DNA from: Micromussa lordhowensis
Taxonomy: Eukaryota > Cnidaria > Anthozoa > Scleractinia > Lobophylliidae
DNA length: 64,000 nt
Reading direction: 5' to 3'
NCBI GenBank assembly: GCA_964020085.1
Contig: OZ026601.1
Coordinates: 27,811,418 to 27,875,417 of the forward strand
Positions 36,253 to 46,679 of this stretch are shown piece by piece. Every line of letters begins with the position of its first letter. The first letter of the stretch is position 1. The position numbers were made by a program, and so were the translations under genes. The notes under the pieces were generated by a model. The model was not told the origin of the DNA, searched no databases, and was given only the letters and a program-made list of their open reading frames with translations.

Positions 36253-36753
36253 TAATTAAGGGAAGAGTAGTCTCCATCGCAGCCGTTTTTTGGGATGTCA
36301 CGCAGCTCCTTGTTCTCTTTCAAAAAAAACGTAAGTGACGTAACTGTAATAAGTAAGTAACTGCATTAATATTGCAAGCAGTAAGTCGCAATTAAATTAA
36401 AGCAATGTAAGTATTGTTAGTTAGTATTGTAAATAATGTGTGTATTCCAATAAAAATTAAAAAAAGAATTAGAGGACCGTGGCGTGACATCCCAAAAAAC
36501 GGCTGCGGAGGACTAAGGGAGTCAAAGCCTGCAATCCTCCCAGAAATTGCAATGTATCTTATGGCTTGTGACAGATATTATTTTTATCACCTTTCCCACA
36601 GTCATAGTCAACTAGTCCATCCCAGGTGTTGGCCCAGTTTTCGCCTGAAGGTCTGCTGTGGTCACTGCACGACGCACTGCCCAGGTTAATCAAGGTCGTA
36701 TCAAAGACAAACAGTATCAAGAGAAGACTGGAATTCAATCGTCGGTCCTTCAT
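32060..36753 (-). CDS. Dermatopontin-family secreted protein (Millepora cytotoxin-1-like), four exons, 187 aa
   Basis: Exons are 36591-36753, 35056-35266, 33092-33241 and 32060-32099, with phases 1, 2 and 2 and GT-AG at every junction; the sum is 564 nt. Residues 1-28 are a signal peptide (SSLLLILFVFDTTLINLGSA). The mature part has the dermatopontin pattern: WDGLVDYDCGKGYSVSRIRS, EDRIWAFSC, YECPNDGFISGVYSWHLN, EDRRFQFKCCH, YHTPYGYYLAGAYSFHHNYY and a last EDRRWQFYSCQKY. Three D-R-x-W/F-x-F repeats and paired cysteines are family hallmarks. The length is close to vertebrate dermatopontin (201). The family includes extracellular matrix proteins that organise collagen, invertebrate shell proteins and the fire-coral cytotoxin; sequence alone does not tell these roles apart. 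The final 40-nt exon is easily missed: exon 3 otherwise reads into an intronic TAA. Introns carry Penelope and MITE insertions. Confidence 0.9.
33425..33565. mobile_element. Palindromic MITE in dermatopontin intron 2
   Basis: GTTGTTCGAAGGCTGATAA and TATCCACCTTTCGAACAAC are inverted ends. The interior arms ATCGGATAAATCACTATCCA and its complement (GCTGGATAGTGATTTATCCG) also pair. The GTTGTTCGAA ends recall those of the MITEs at 38550 and 42054. Confidence 0.8.
33566..33650 (-). mobile_element. SINE or LINE 3' tail
   Basis: On the minus strand a T/A-rich stretch runs into GGTAAATAAAGTTGTTATTG, much like the tail of the SINE at 15831-16102 (AATAAAGTTATTATT). No body of the element is recognisable. 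Confidence 0.35.
33737..34063 (+). mobile_element. Penelope-like element fragment: GIY-YIG endonuclease domain
   Basis: In one frame the sequence reads LKSKVVYKASCWDCDEFYIG, then KTKRRLHDRKTEHIKAL, SAIADHITSTGHNIKWDHF, a TAA stop at 33944-33946, then ILATGRSDIHCRIKESLLIK and LKPSLNENVGSKKLFLY before the final TAG at 34061. This is the C-terminal GIY-YIG nuclease of Penelope-like retroelements: CWDC knuckle, YIGKT, R..H, TGH and the SLL/LKPSLN end. One nonsense codon is the only lesion in the domain. The reverse transcriptase half is absent, as in a 5'-truncated insertion. The 3' UTR, with CTGAGGATGTATGTTAAGGC and CGAAACG, continues to about 34250. It lies in intron 2 of the dermatopontin-like gene, antisense to it. 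Confidence 0.88.
34589..34722. mobile_element. Foldback MITE in dermatopontin intron 2
   Basis: GTAGCCTGCGTGGTAGG-type ends pair: TAGCCTGCGTGGCAGGC on the left against CCTACCACGCAGGCTA on the right. GAAGGGAAAGG and CTTTCCCCTTTCC also pair inside. Confidence 0.7.
34849..34990. mobile_element. Foldback MITE related to the 14245-14370 palindrome
   Basis: GTTATTCACCAGATAAGGTC and GACCTCCCAGCTGGTGAATAAC form inverted ends. CTATACGGACCTCCCAGC and ACATATATAT are shared with the right end of the 13272-14450 element. Confidence 0.7.
35583..35650 (-). repeat. TTATC-repeat retroelement tail
   Basis: The minus strand ends in tandem TTATC units (plus strand TAAGATAAGATAAGATAA), preceded by an AT-rich stretch. 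It resembles a non-LTR 3' tail and lies in dermatopontin intron 1. Confidence 0.35.
36197..36252. repeat. (ATT)n microsatellite
   Basis: Nearly perfect ATT trinucleotides over about 55 bases inside dermatopontin intron 1. GGGATGTCACGCAGCTCCTT to its right and GTGGCGTGACATCCC at about 36479 form a further short inverted repeat around it. Confidence 0.95.
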
Positions 36754-36799
36754 TGGTACGACTTCCCAACGTGCTGAAACTGGATTAGATTAAAAAAAG

Positions 36800-37834
36800 A
36801 ACTGAAAGAAATTAATTTGGGTGACTTTATAGCCAAATCGCCGTCAGCTATATACGCGCCAGAAGACTCAATCAGTAAAATTGTTTTCGCAGAAGCTACA
36901 CTCGTCTTACAGTTTGACAAACCCTCTTTTACCGAATGATATCCCTTTTGTTTTCGGCAAAAAGCTGTTCACAAATGCTTCGAAAACATGAAAACAGAGG
37001 TACTGAACCCGGGTTTTTCAGTGACAAGAGTAATCTTTTAATGCTTTGCAATTTCTGCTGAGAATTTCCACGAACTTTCTTTGTTACCCCGGCTTCCCTT
37101 CTCAACATACGGATTGTAATTTATAATTTGATTCTTTAAATATAATTGTACGGTTTCACTTCCTCTACTGCATGTTACACCGTGACCCGCTTTCAGTGTT
37201 ACGTGCATAGGCGACATCTTCGTTCGTCTTTCGACATGGCATCTTTCGAAGTGCTATTTACACTGAAAGACCGTTTAACTGCGTAACAGGGAATTTTTCG
37301 TATTATTGACGGAAGAAAGACAAATAAATGATCATTACTGACCTCACATCTGGATGGGCACTAACATGGCGTCCCATACAAATCTCTATAAATTTCGATG
37401 ACACAGAGACCTGATTCTTGGTGAGGTTGTTTATATTGCAATCATCTATCATATCCCAGATTCTTGAATTTATTTATTGAACGGTTACGATTTTTAGTTT
37501 TGATCAAATGACTGATGAAAACCGAGAATAGTATTCGAAAGATGTAAACATTCAAAACAGTCTATTTATCTCTCACGAGTGACGTCTTAATACTCCTAGC
37601 CTTAGTTTGATGTCAAATAAATCCATCTTTTATAGCTAAAAGTAGAGTTCGATCGTAAAGGAGTCTGTTATGCTAACATTTTGATGCAGGCCAGGCTGCA
37701 TAGCATGTCGAAAGGCAGATAAGAATCAATACCGTCGACTAAAATGAACAATTTGACAAGAAATAAAAACATTCAAACTGATAAGGATAATTGTAATTGA
37801 CTGAAATGAACAAATTTTAGGGATTTCACCTGAG
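36800..37834. other. Upstream flank of the dermatopontin-like gene; nothing else seen
   Basis: Probably contains that gene's promoter. No TATA box can be assigned with confidence, and no exon or repeat end is clear. Confidence 0.4.
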
Positions 37835-38549
37835 GACTCAAACGATAGAACGTTAACAGCTCAAAGGGCTCAACTCAAGCAGTATCATACATTCATAGGA
37901 ACGTTTTCATTTGGAATCAACAAGCTTTAGGATCTCACTCAAGGACTCATAAAGTTTTAACCACCATTTCTAAAGAAACACAGAAAGTCTTATATAGAAA
38001 TGAAATGCCAGAAGATCTCACCTAAGTGCAATCTTTCTCCTGAAGCTCTTGCGATAGTAGCAACTGAACGAATCTCTTTTCGATTCGTTGCTATAAATTC
38101 ATTTTAATAATTGTTAAGAGCCAATTGGAGGCTGCCTATGAACCGGATGTATACTTAAAGGAACTCAAAAGTGAATATCCCGCTGATTTCTTACGTCCGT
38201 GTTAGCGTTTTGGAAAGTGGGTTTTTCTTCCTTGTCAGCTTAGCGGGAAGTCAACCATAGGCTGTTGACTTATTAGTTAACTACTCGGCGTTCCACCATG
38301 CCTATCCGACTATCCGGCGAATTAGTAAATCCAAACCTTCGGAGTTGCATGGAAACTTTAAAAAGGCTGAAAAGGCTTCTTAGTCGGGCGACCCGACTAT
38401 TCTTGACTTGCACTGTCAAGCTGTCACGCAATAAAAAATAATTCGAAAACCATTCAGAAGTTAAAGTTAAGAAATAGAGATGTTATAGGAGACTGATAAA
38501 CAAGGCTCTTCTCAAAGTTTCAAGACTGTGCGTTTTCCTAAACTTATGA

Positions 38550-38780
38550 GCCGGGTTGTTCAAAGCACGATTAAGCTAACCCAGAGTTAGGGAGACTTTT
38601 GATTTCAATTTTGTAACTTTTTGGTGAGGTGTTCAGTTTATATTGTTTGCCCTTCAGTTTTGAGCTGTAGTAATCTACACCAAATGTTAGGGCAAGAAAA
38701 CATTTTTAAACAAGAAAACATAATGCTTCAGTTAACGCTTAAACCTGGGTTAACGTTCACTGGCTTTCGAACAACTCGGC
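38550..38780. mobile_element. MITE with GCCGGGTTGTTC ends (duplication A, copy 1)
   Basis: GCCGGGTTGTTCAAAGC at the left is matched by the inverted GCTTTCGAACAACTCGGC at the right; CTAACCCAG and CTGGGTTAACG extend the pairing. The same element is present at 42054-42290 in copy 2, so it predates the duplication. Confidence 0.8.
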
Positions 38781-40162
38781 CCAGATGTTTGAAGAAACAA
38801 GACGCCAAAAGGCGATTCCGTGGGATGCTTGGGCTAGGGAGCGTTGCTTTGGAATGAATTGTGAAGTAAAGTTAGTGCCACGATTAATCAGTTAGATCGG
38901 CCATAAAAAATCACTGAAGAAAGTGTTGAAGAAACTGTCACTGTGCTTGTAGTGGAAAATAGCGTAGGCCGGTGGAAAATTTCCGCTAGAAGTAAGATTG
39001 CAACGTGAAAAATGAAACTTTTTTTGAGCTAGATTTGTTTATACGTTGAGATCGCGAGAACTGCCAGAAAATCTTAAGAAATGAATGGCAACGCAACGTT
39101 TTACTTAGTTGAAGACTAAAATTATTGTGAAGGGCTGTATTGCCGTGATTTAACGTAACGAATCTGCCAAAACATTAACTAACATGCTCAAATACTGATT
39201 GTCTGTTATATATAATTAGAAGTGTTTTGTATGAGAAAAGAACTGAAGTAGGCTCACTTGTGTAAGAGAAAAACGCAACGCACCGTAACGCAACTGGTAT
39301 ATCGATAATGTGTCCTTGTTTATTCAAGATAGCGAAAGGGTTAAGTTTCCATCAATCAGAAGCATGAGGAATTCTTCTTAATACATCTTTCCCTTTGCAT
39401 TTGTTAACAATGGAACACTGAATATGAGATTAAATAAACATCGAATGGAAACCTTCTCGCAAACACTATTTACATGTACATGTGCGTTCTGGTAAACAGG
39501 TAAGCTCAATGTCAGCAGGAGTCCTTGGGCAAAAATACACAAAACTTTACACATCACGTAGCATGATTGTCGACTCATGGATTGAACTGCGAAAATTTCG
39601 ATAGAGTAAAATTCTCGAGGTTTACATGTAAATATCTTCAATTGTAAACCAAAAAATATTTGAGCCAAATTTTGAATTGGTTGGTGTCGATGTTTTCAGT
39701 GATAGACTCCTTGATTTCTGAATATACACTGATGCAATGAATATCGTGTTTCAAAGTTGCTTCAAACTTCTTGTTTAGACTAAGCAGTTAGGGACGTTGG
39801 CCGGATGAACACGCAGGTTTGGTGCCTGAACTCGTTGGTTCGTTTGGCAGGCTCAGTGAACAGTGAACTCGATGCCGGTGCGTAACACAGAACGGACTGT
39901 TCAATTCAAAACACAATGTCGAAATGCCTTCTAAAATTACCTTATGTTGATGTTTATTTCCTCTCCTTGCAAGAATCGCAGAATCGCGAATTGTTTCTTG
40001 CCCGAACCGCAGAAATCATGCTTGGAAATAACAGTCCTTGCCAGAATCGCACAATGTTTGGAAATTAAAATACTTTCAGCTGTCAATCAAATTTGCCGTT
40101 TTGCGTCGACGATCAAAAAGAAATTCACCCGAAAACTTACCGTGGCCTGCCACAGGCATCCC

Positions 40163-40763
40163 ACGGAATCATTTTGCACCGGCGGCCAGAAAATAGTGTA
40201 AACATCTGGAACTTACTTTGGCTATCTAAGCGACTGATTATCAGTACTGAAAAAAACAAACATTTACATAAGCACTTTCTCGAATACTTTAAACTTCTTA
40301 TTAGGCTAAAAATCGCGAGATTAGTATATATTTTTCGACAAACGCGTTCGTAGCTTATGTCACGCACAGTCATAGCTCTGAAATTCAAAATGCGCTGGTT
40401 TCCAGACGAAGCAAGCTAATGAGCTGAAAAGTTGTAAACTGATATAAATCTACTCCTTCTTATGCCTGATGAGGATTAAAACTTTGGTGGCTCTTAAGTT
40501 TTAGATTTTAGAAAATGATGACGTCACCTGTTAGCCAAGAATAGGTTTACCCTCGTGTTTCCTGTATTAACCCAGACACGTGCAATGGGCAATACCTTAG
40601 ACACGTAATAAATGCCTGCTGAACCCTCTTTCCAACAATGTGGATGCGGAAAGGAAAAGATACGTCGAATATGTTAACATATGGCGCCATCTTGTTACGT
40701 TCAAGCATTATACAGATCTATACACCGTTCACGGTAGATCGGTGGCGTAGTTCAAGCGTATAT
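40163..40763. mobile_element. Copy-1-specific insertion of about 600 bp
   Basis: Copy 2 reads straight from CCACAGGCATCCC to ACAGGTCACGG with only a few bases between (43671-43697). Copy 1 carries about 600 bp here, and its 40203-40530 part matches the repeat at 27883-28250. The insertion, or a deletion from copy 2, happened after the duplication. No terminal repeats are clear. Confidence 0.65.
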
Positions 40764-41189
40764 TTCAACAGGTCACGGTTCCGCGAACTCAAAATAGCAA
40801 AAGAGAGTTACCAATGAACAGAAAATGGTACAGAAAGTTACAACAGACGACAGAAGAACATTAGCGAAAGTTTTGGGTGCTGATAAAGACAAGGTGCATC
40901 TTGATCAAACACAAAGATGCCATGTTTGACTACAGACGTAGCTCCTATCAGAGTGAAGAGAAATGTATTTGTCATAAATTTATGTGATCTGTGTCATGAT
41001 TATTACATTTATTATGTTTTGGACTGAGGACTCATCGATAGAACGTTAACGGCTCAAAGGGCTCAACTCAAGCAGTATCATAGGAAAGTTTTCATTTGGA
41101 ATCAACAAGCTTTAGGATCTCACTCAAGGACTCATAAAGTTTTAACCACCATTCTAAAGAACACATAAAGTCTTATTTAAGAAATAGAA

Positions 41190-41266
41190 AACATGTACCG
41201 TGTTTCTATCGAGTTATAGAAACACGAGTGAAAGTTTGGGAGAACGAGAAATGGTGTGGGAACACG

Positions 41267-41297
<31 letters not shown>

Positions 41298-41553
41298 GAG
41301 TTCTCCCAAACTTTCACGAGTGTTTCTATAACTCGATAGGAACACGGAGAACATGTTTTCTATTTCTTTTAGAAAATACCGCGACGAAGAAAAATAAAAA
41401 CAACTTGTTTACTTCGATCATCAAAATGTAAATTCACTTTGTTCGCGCCATCATTACGTCAACTGCTCGTGCTAGTTCTGTGTTTCTATGGAGTTATAGA
41501 AACACGATTTTAAACCAATCAGCGTGCGTATTTGCTTTGGGTTATTTTCTAAA
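41190..41553. mobile_element. Foldback MITE inserted in duplication A, copy 2
   Basis: It begins AGAAAACATGTACCGTGTTT and ends GGGTTATTTTCT. The inner arms CGAGTTATAGAAACACGAGT and ACTCGTGTTTCTATAACTCG enclose GAACACGAGCCGCAGGCGAG. The part CGAGCCGCAGGCGAGTG is shared with the element at 55881-56169. The corresponding site in copy 1 (about 38005-38025) is empty. Confidence 0.8.
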
Positions 41554-42053
41554 TTGAAATGAAATGCCAGAAGATCTCACCTAAGTGCAATCTTTCTCCT
41601 GAAGCTCTTGCGATAGTAGCAACTGAACGAATCTCTTTTCGATTCGTTGCTATAAATTCATTTTAATAATTGTTAAGAGCCAATTTGAGGCTGCCTATGA
41701 ACCGGATGTATACTTAAAGGAACTCAAAAGTGAATATCCCGCTGATTTCTTACGTCCGTGTTAGCGTTTTGGAAAGTGGGTTTTTCTTCCTTGTCAGCTT
41801 AGCGGGAAGTCAACCATAGGCTGTTGACTTATTAGTTCACTACTCGGCGTTCCACCAGCCTATCCGACTATCCGGCGAATTAGTAAATCCAAACCTTCGG
41901 AGTTGCATGGAAGCTTTGTCGGGCGATTCCGACTATAAAAAATAATTCGAAAACCATTCAGAAGTTAAAGTTAAGAAATTGAGATGTTATAGCAGACTGA
42001 TAAAGAAGGCTCTTCTCAAAGTTTTAAGACTGTGCGTTTTCCTAAACTTCTGA

Positions 42054-42290
42054 GCCGGGTTGTTCAAAGCACGATTAAGCTAACCCAGAGTTAGCGAGAC
42101 TTTTGATTTCAATTTTGTAACTTTTTGGTGAGGTGTTCAGTTTATATTGTTTGCCCTTCAGTTTTGAGCTGTAGTAATCTCAAACTACACCAAATGTTAG
42201 GGCAAAAAAACATTTTTAAACAGGAAAACATAATGCTTCAGTTAACGCTTAAACCTGGGTTAACGTTCACAGGCTTTCGAACAACTCAGC
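42054..42290. mobile_element. MITE with GCCGGGTTGTTC ends (duplication A, copy 2)
   Basis: Counterpart of 38550-38780 with the same ends and interior. It differs mainly by a short CAAACTA insertion near 42181. Confidence 0.8.
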
Positions 42291-44404
42291 CCAGATGTTT
42301 GAAGAATCAAGACGCCAAAAGGCGATTCCGTGGGATGCTTGGGCTAGGGAGCGTTGCATTGGAATGAATTGTGAAGTAAAGTTAGTGCCACGATTAATCA
42401 GTTAGATCGGCCATAAAAAATCACTGAAGAGAGTGTTGAAGAAACTGTCACTGTGCTTATAGTGGAAAATAGCGTAGGCCGGTGGAAAATTTTATGCTAG
42501 AAGTAAGATTGCAACGTGAAAAATGAAACTTTTTTTGAGGCTAGATTTGTTTATACGTTGAGATCGCGAGAACTGCCAGAAAATCTTAAGACATGAATGG
42601 TAACGCAACGTTTTACTTAGTTGAAGACTAAATTATTGTGAAGGGCTGTATTGCCGTGAATTAACGTAACGAATCTGCCAAAACATTAACATGCTAAAAT
42701 ACTGATTGTCTGTTATATAATTAGAAGTTTTTTGTATGATAAAAGAATTGAAGGAAGTAGGCTCAATTGTGTAAGACAAAAACGTAACGCACCGTAACGC
42801 AACTGGTATATTCCCATTGGCATATCGATAATGTGTCCTTGTTTATTCAAGACAGCGAAAGGATTAAGTTTCCATCCATCAGAAGCATGAGGAATTCTTC
42901 TTAACACATCTTTCCCTTTGCATTTGTTAACAATGGAACACTGAATATGAAATAAAATAAACATCGGATGGAATAAACCTTCTCGCAAACACTATTTTTA
43001 CATGTACATGTGCGTTCTGGTAAACAGGTAAGCTCAATGTCAGCAAGAGTCCTTGGGCAAAAATACACAAAACTTTACACATCACGTAGCATGATTGTCG
43101 ACTCATGGATTGAACTGCGAAAATTTCGATTGAGTAAAATTCTCGAGGTTTACATGTAAATATCTTCAATTGTAAACCAAAAAATATTTGAGCCAAATTT
43201 TGAATTGGCTGGTGTCGATGTTTTCAGTGATAGACTCCTTGATTTCTGAATATACACTGATGCAATGAATATCGTGTTTCAAAGTTGCTTCAAACTTCTT
43301 GTTTAGACTAAGCAGTTAGGGACGTTGGCCGGATGAACACGCAGGTTTGGTGCCTGAACTCGTTGGTTCGTTTGGCAGGCTCAGTGAACAGTGAACTCGA
43401 TGCCGGTGCGTAACACAGAACGGACTGTTCAATTCAAAACACAATGTCGAAATGCCTTCTAAAATTACCTTCTGTTGATGCTTATTTCCTCTCCTTGCAA
43501 GAATCGCAGAATCGCGAATTGTTTCTTGCCCGAACCGCAGAAATCGTGCTTGGAAATTTACAGTCCTTGCCAGAATCGCACAATGTTTGGAAATTAAAAT
43601 ACTTTCAGCTGTCAATCAAATTTACCGTTTTGCGTCGACGATGAAAAAGAAATTCAACTCACCGTGGCCTGCCACAGGCATCCCAAAACAAAAACAGGTC
43701 ACGGTTCCGCGAACTCAAACTAGTAAAAGAGAGTTACCAATGAACAGAAAATGGTACAGAAAGTTACAACAGACGACAGAAGAACATTAGCGAAAGTTTT
43801 GGGTGCTTATAAAGACAAGGTGCATCTTGATCAAACACAAAGATGCCATGTTTGACTACAGACGTAGCTTCTATCAGAGTCAAGAGAAATGTATTTGTCA
43901 TTAATTTATGTGACCTGTGTCATGATTATTACATTTATTATGTTTTTGCTCAAACAGAGTAAATTATCAGCTGTTATATTTCAATTTGTGCCATTGGTTT
44001 TGTTGATTTTCTGTTTATATTATAAGTTTTAATCACATGCTGTAGGAATGTTTGTGTGGTATCAAATAACGTGTGACAGCTGAATGTGATGTAGTCTTGG
44101 TTTTCATGTGACGCAGTCGTATATTTAAAAAAAAAATCACCGTTTTCTTTGGGGCTTTTAGTTTCATCAGAAATAAGACCCGTTTGGAACTTGACGTTTT
44201 ACAACGTTTTACCTCGACAAGGTTCTTCGTTTTGTCCAAGCTTTTGGGTTGTGTGACATTAAATGGCAGGCCCAGAAGGTCACCTCGCAGCTTTTACAAT
44301 GTCTCACCTGATTGGAGACCACCCTTGAGTGATTTAACAAAAGAACAAACAACAGAAACAATGGAACCTAGCCCTAAAACAAAAGGGCTGCGACTCTATC
44401 CTCG

Positions 44405-44700
44405 CCAGTGAAATTTAGAGCTTGTAGGAGCTGCGAGGCTACCGAATTTGATAGTGGGGTAAATGTTGTAGAGGTACACGTAAGTAACAAAAGTGCGTAG
44501 TTCTTTTGTGTGAGTCCAGATCATGAAAATGTCGTCGATGAAGCGCCACTAGGTGTGTGACTGGTGCGACGCATGTGCAAGTGCGTCTGTCTCGAATTTA
44601 GAGAGGAATAGGTTAGCGTATGATGGCGCCATGCGTGGTCCCAGGGCTGTGCTGTGTGTTTGGATGTATAAGGTGTTGTTGAATTCAAAACTGTTCATAG
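44405..44700 (-). mobile_element. Penelope-like reverse transcriptase fragment
   Basis: The minus strand reads MNSFEFNNTLYIQTHSTAL, GPRMAPSYANLFLSKFETDA, then HT-stop-WRFIDDIFMIWTH and FVTYVYLYNIYPTIKF. These are reverse-transcriptase motifs of Penelope-like elements: G.AMG...AP.YANLF and the catalytic FIDDIF. A TAG replaces a Trp codon just before WRFIDD. It directly abuts the decayed HYKK exon at 44754, so the two may have come together by a retroelement-linked rearrangement. Confidence 0.85.
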
Positions 44701-44753
44701 TTCACAATCTGCATTTGCTACAATCGAAACTTTGCGGTATCGAATTTTAGATT

Positions 44754-45353
44754 TTAGTTTTTTCGCTTATTTCGCGCCATGTTTTCAACACTTTCATCTT
44801 TAGGTAATTTCCAAAATGCTTCCAAATTCTTCCAACCGTGTCTCGCTGATTCTAACAGATACTCGTTTTCAGGATCAAGGTATTTGTTGGAGTAGGCTCC
44901 AAGCACTAGCGACTGGCAAAACCTTGCGGCTATGAGCACATGGAGTAGCTCCAGTTCTTCCTCAGCCAGAGTAATATCCCGCGAAGAAATGTCCCGCCAT
45001 GCATGTATATTCTCGCCGCTGAAGTCATCAGCAGTATTCAGGATGTACATAAGGGAAATTGCCAGTTCAAAGATGCGGCAACTGTAGTTAAGATCCCGAA
45101 AGTTTATGAAACCAAAATTGTTATCTGGAGTGGCTATGATATTGGTGTAATTTGCATCAGCATGGATTGTCTGTTTGGGCAAGAGATGAAGTTTTGGTGC
45201 CACCTCGTTTCTGAAAGTTTCACAAACCTCTCTAACAAGTTTGGTGCGATTTTGATCAGTGACAGCAGCTTCAAGGAAATGGCTAACTGTAGTGACAACA
45301 TCTGATAGGTCCCACACAAATCCTGATCGATCAAGTTTTGGGCATGGAAAGTC
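44754..45353 (-). pseudogene. HYKK last-exon duplicate, decayed
   Basis: This copies exon B of the gene at 24393-26452, including its intronic acceptor (TTTAACAG before GACTTTCCATGCCC), so it came by DNA duplication and not from mRNA. It keeps FVWDLSD, IHADANYTNI, FELAISLMYIL, RFCQSLVLGAY and ESARHGWKNL. The metal-binding GFIDFG has become GFINFR, losing the catalytic Asp. The GHFFAGYY segment is read in a shifted frame and restored after a roughly 10-nt deletion. No counterpart of exon A is found upstream to 47.9 kb. It is almost certainly non-functional as a kinase. Confidence 0.85.
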
Positions 45354-45564
45354 CTGTTAAACAAAGTCGCAGAATAAATAGATTGAATTTGAACCCAGGA
45401 GTATCAGTAGTTCGTCTTGCTTGTCGGCTGGGTTAGAATAGACAAACTGAAAAACACTATTCCTCAGCTAGGTTGCTCGCGAAATATGGGGTCGGAGTGC
45501 GGGCTCCTTTCCTGAACAGCGGCTGGTAATCGAGCCCACAGTGTAAAAAGTGCATACGAAGTAA

Positions 45565-45712
45565 AAACATGATTGCTGCTTATTTGAAAGGCTTTTCAAA
45601 GTAAAGAAAAGTGTCATTTTCCTTTTTGGAATATCTTTTTTCGTTATAAAGATATTAACGTTTTTGTACTATGCAAATGAGGAAAGTGGTGACGTCATAG
45701 GTGGTTTCACCG
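45565..45712. repeat. Single copy of the octamer/CRE foldback arm
   Basis: ATTGCTGCTTATTTGAAAGG, ATGCAAATGAGGAAAG and TGGTGACGTCATAGGTGG match, in order, one arm of the element at 31295-32042. No inverted partner is nearby. Confidence 0.7.
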
Positions 45713-46189
45713 AAGGAAAACAGTAGGTGCATTAACCTGCGTGGCGGGCATTGCGAAGTGTTTATTTTTTTACGCGAGAGAAAACAAGGAGTATTCGCAC
45801 AACAAAAAGCGGAAAACTGTTCCTCCGCGCAGAAACGACGGAACTTCGTAACTAGACTACTCTACATCGTAACAGGCCATTACAAAGTAGCGTTCTCATA
45901 TGAAAATAAAACTAAAACTTGAGCATGTCGACACGCACGTTGTCCAGGTTTCATTTTGACATCATTTTTACTAAAATTAGACTAAAATTTTTACAGCATG
46001 CCAATAAACCCTTTCCGACTTAAATCAGACATTGGGGAACATTCGGTAGTAGGTTAATATTATGCATTTTTGCTTATTTTTATACCGTTGTTGTTATTTT
46101 TTGAATTTTTATAACATAGAGTAGTCATTTTTGTGGACAGATGACCGTTTTATTCACTGATTAATAAAAAAACTGAGAAGTGCTCGAAG

Positions 46190-46350
46190 GCGACGATCCG
46201 GGGGGCGGGGCATTTGCCCTCTTTCTTCGTCCCAGCCCGGGGCATTTAGACAGCTTATGTGTCTCCATCCCGGGGAATTTTCCCGTTTTTTAAAAAATAT
46301 GCTATTGCCCGAGGGTTAGCCCAGGGGGGCATGGGCACTGCTGGAATTGA
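46190..46350. repeat. GC-rich CCCGGGGCATT repeat block
   Basis: Several units of GGGGCATT/CCCGGGGAATT and GGGGGGCATGGGC interrupt the AT-rich background. It is probably part of a dispersed repeat. No gene is seen. Confidence 0.4.
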
Positions 46351-46377
46351 CTGATGCATTACAGAGACCCTGGGTGC

Positions 46378-46672
46378 TTACCTTTTGTTAGGATAAACCG
46401 ATTGGGACGAGTGTTGAATAATGGTAAGGGTTTTTCCAAACTCAGCAAACCAACCAAACGAAATGGCGCTTACCATTTGCAATTCGATTTCGGCTGATGA
46501 AAGACTGGAAACTGGAAAGTTTAGCAAATGGTAAGGAAATTTCCGCTGTTTCGTTCCGAACGGAAGAAGAGGAGTACCTCTGAAGGTACTCCACAATTTC
46601 CGAAGGGAATTTCCGGAAAATTACCTTATCATTTGACTTCAAACCGAAATTTCCGGATTTTCTTAAAAGGTA
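46378..46672. mobile_element. Probable MITE rich in GGAAATTTCCG
   Basis: CTTACCTTTTGTTAGGATAA at the left is weakly inverted at the right (TTTTCTTAAAAGGTAT). Inside, AATTTCCG/CGGAAATT motifs and GAGGAGTACCTCTGAAGGTA recur as small palindromes. The frames of 66-72 codons here are repeat-derived. Confidence 0.45.
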
Positions 46673-46679
46673 TTACAAT

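Larger units (their letters stand above)
37835..41020 (+). repeat. Segmental duplication A, copy 1
   Basis: About 3.2 kb, directly followed by a second copy at 41028-43940. Shared landmarks in the same order include CGATAGAACGTTAAC, GGATCTCACTCAAGGACTCA, GAAATGCCAGAAGATCTCAC, GCTGTTGACTTATTAGTT, GCGAAAGG.TTAAGTTTCCAT, ACAGGTAAGCTCAATGTCAG, GAACACGCAGGTTTGGTGCC and AACAGGTCACGGTTCCGCG. Identity by eye is well above 90 percent outside copy-specific insertions. Copy 1 alone has the segment at 40163-40763. The repeated small open frames (78 codons at 38621, 96 at 39378 minus) have no domains, and the first is largely MITE sequence. Confidence 0.9.
41028..43940 (+). repeat. Segmental duplication A, copy 2
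   Basis: The tandem partner of 37835-41020, ending at CATTTATTATGTTTTTGCTC. Copy 2 alone contains the foldback insertion at 41190-41553 and lacks the 600-bp insertion of copy 1. No gene is recognised within either copy. Confidence 0.9.

Noticed and set aside
38621..38857. 78-codon frame conserved between the two copies of duplication A (also 42125-42367)
   Set aside because: The conservation is explained by the recent duplication. The frame starts from a non-ATG codon and is mostly MITE sequence.
39378..39668. 96-codon minus-strand frame repeated at 42927-43196
   Set aside because: The C-terminal ends differ by frameshift between the copies, which would not be expected for a selected protein.
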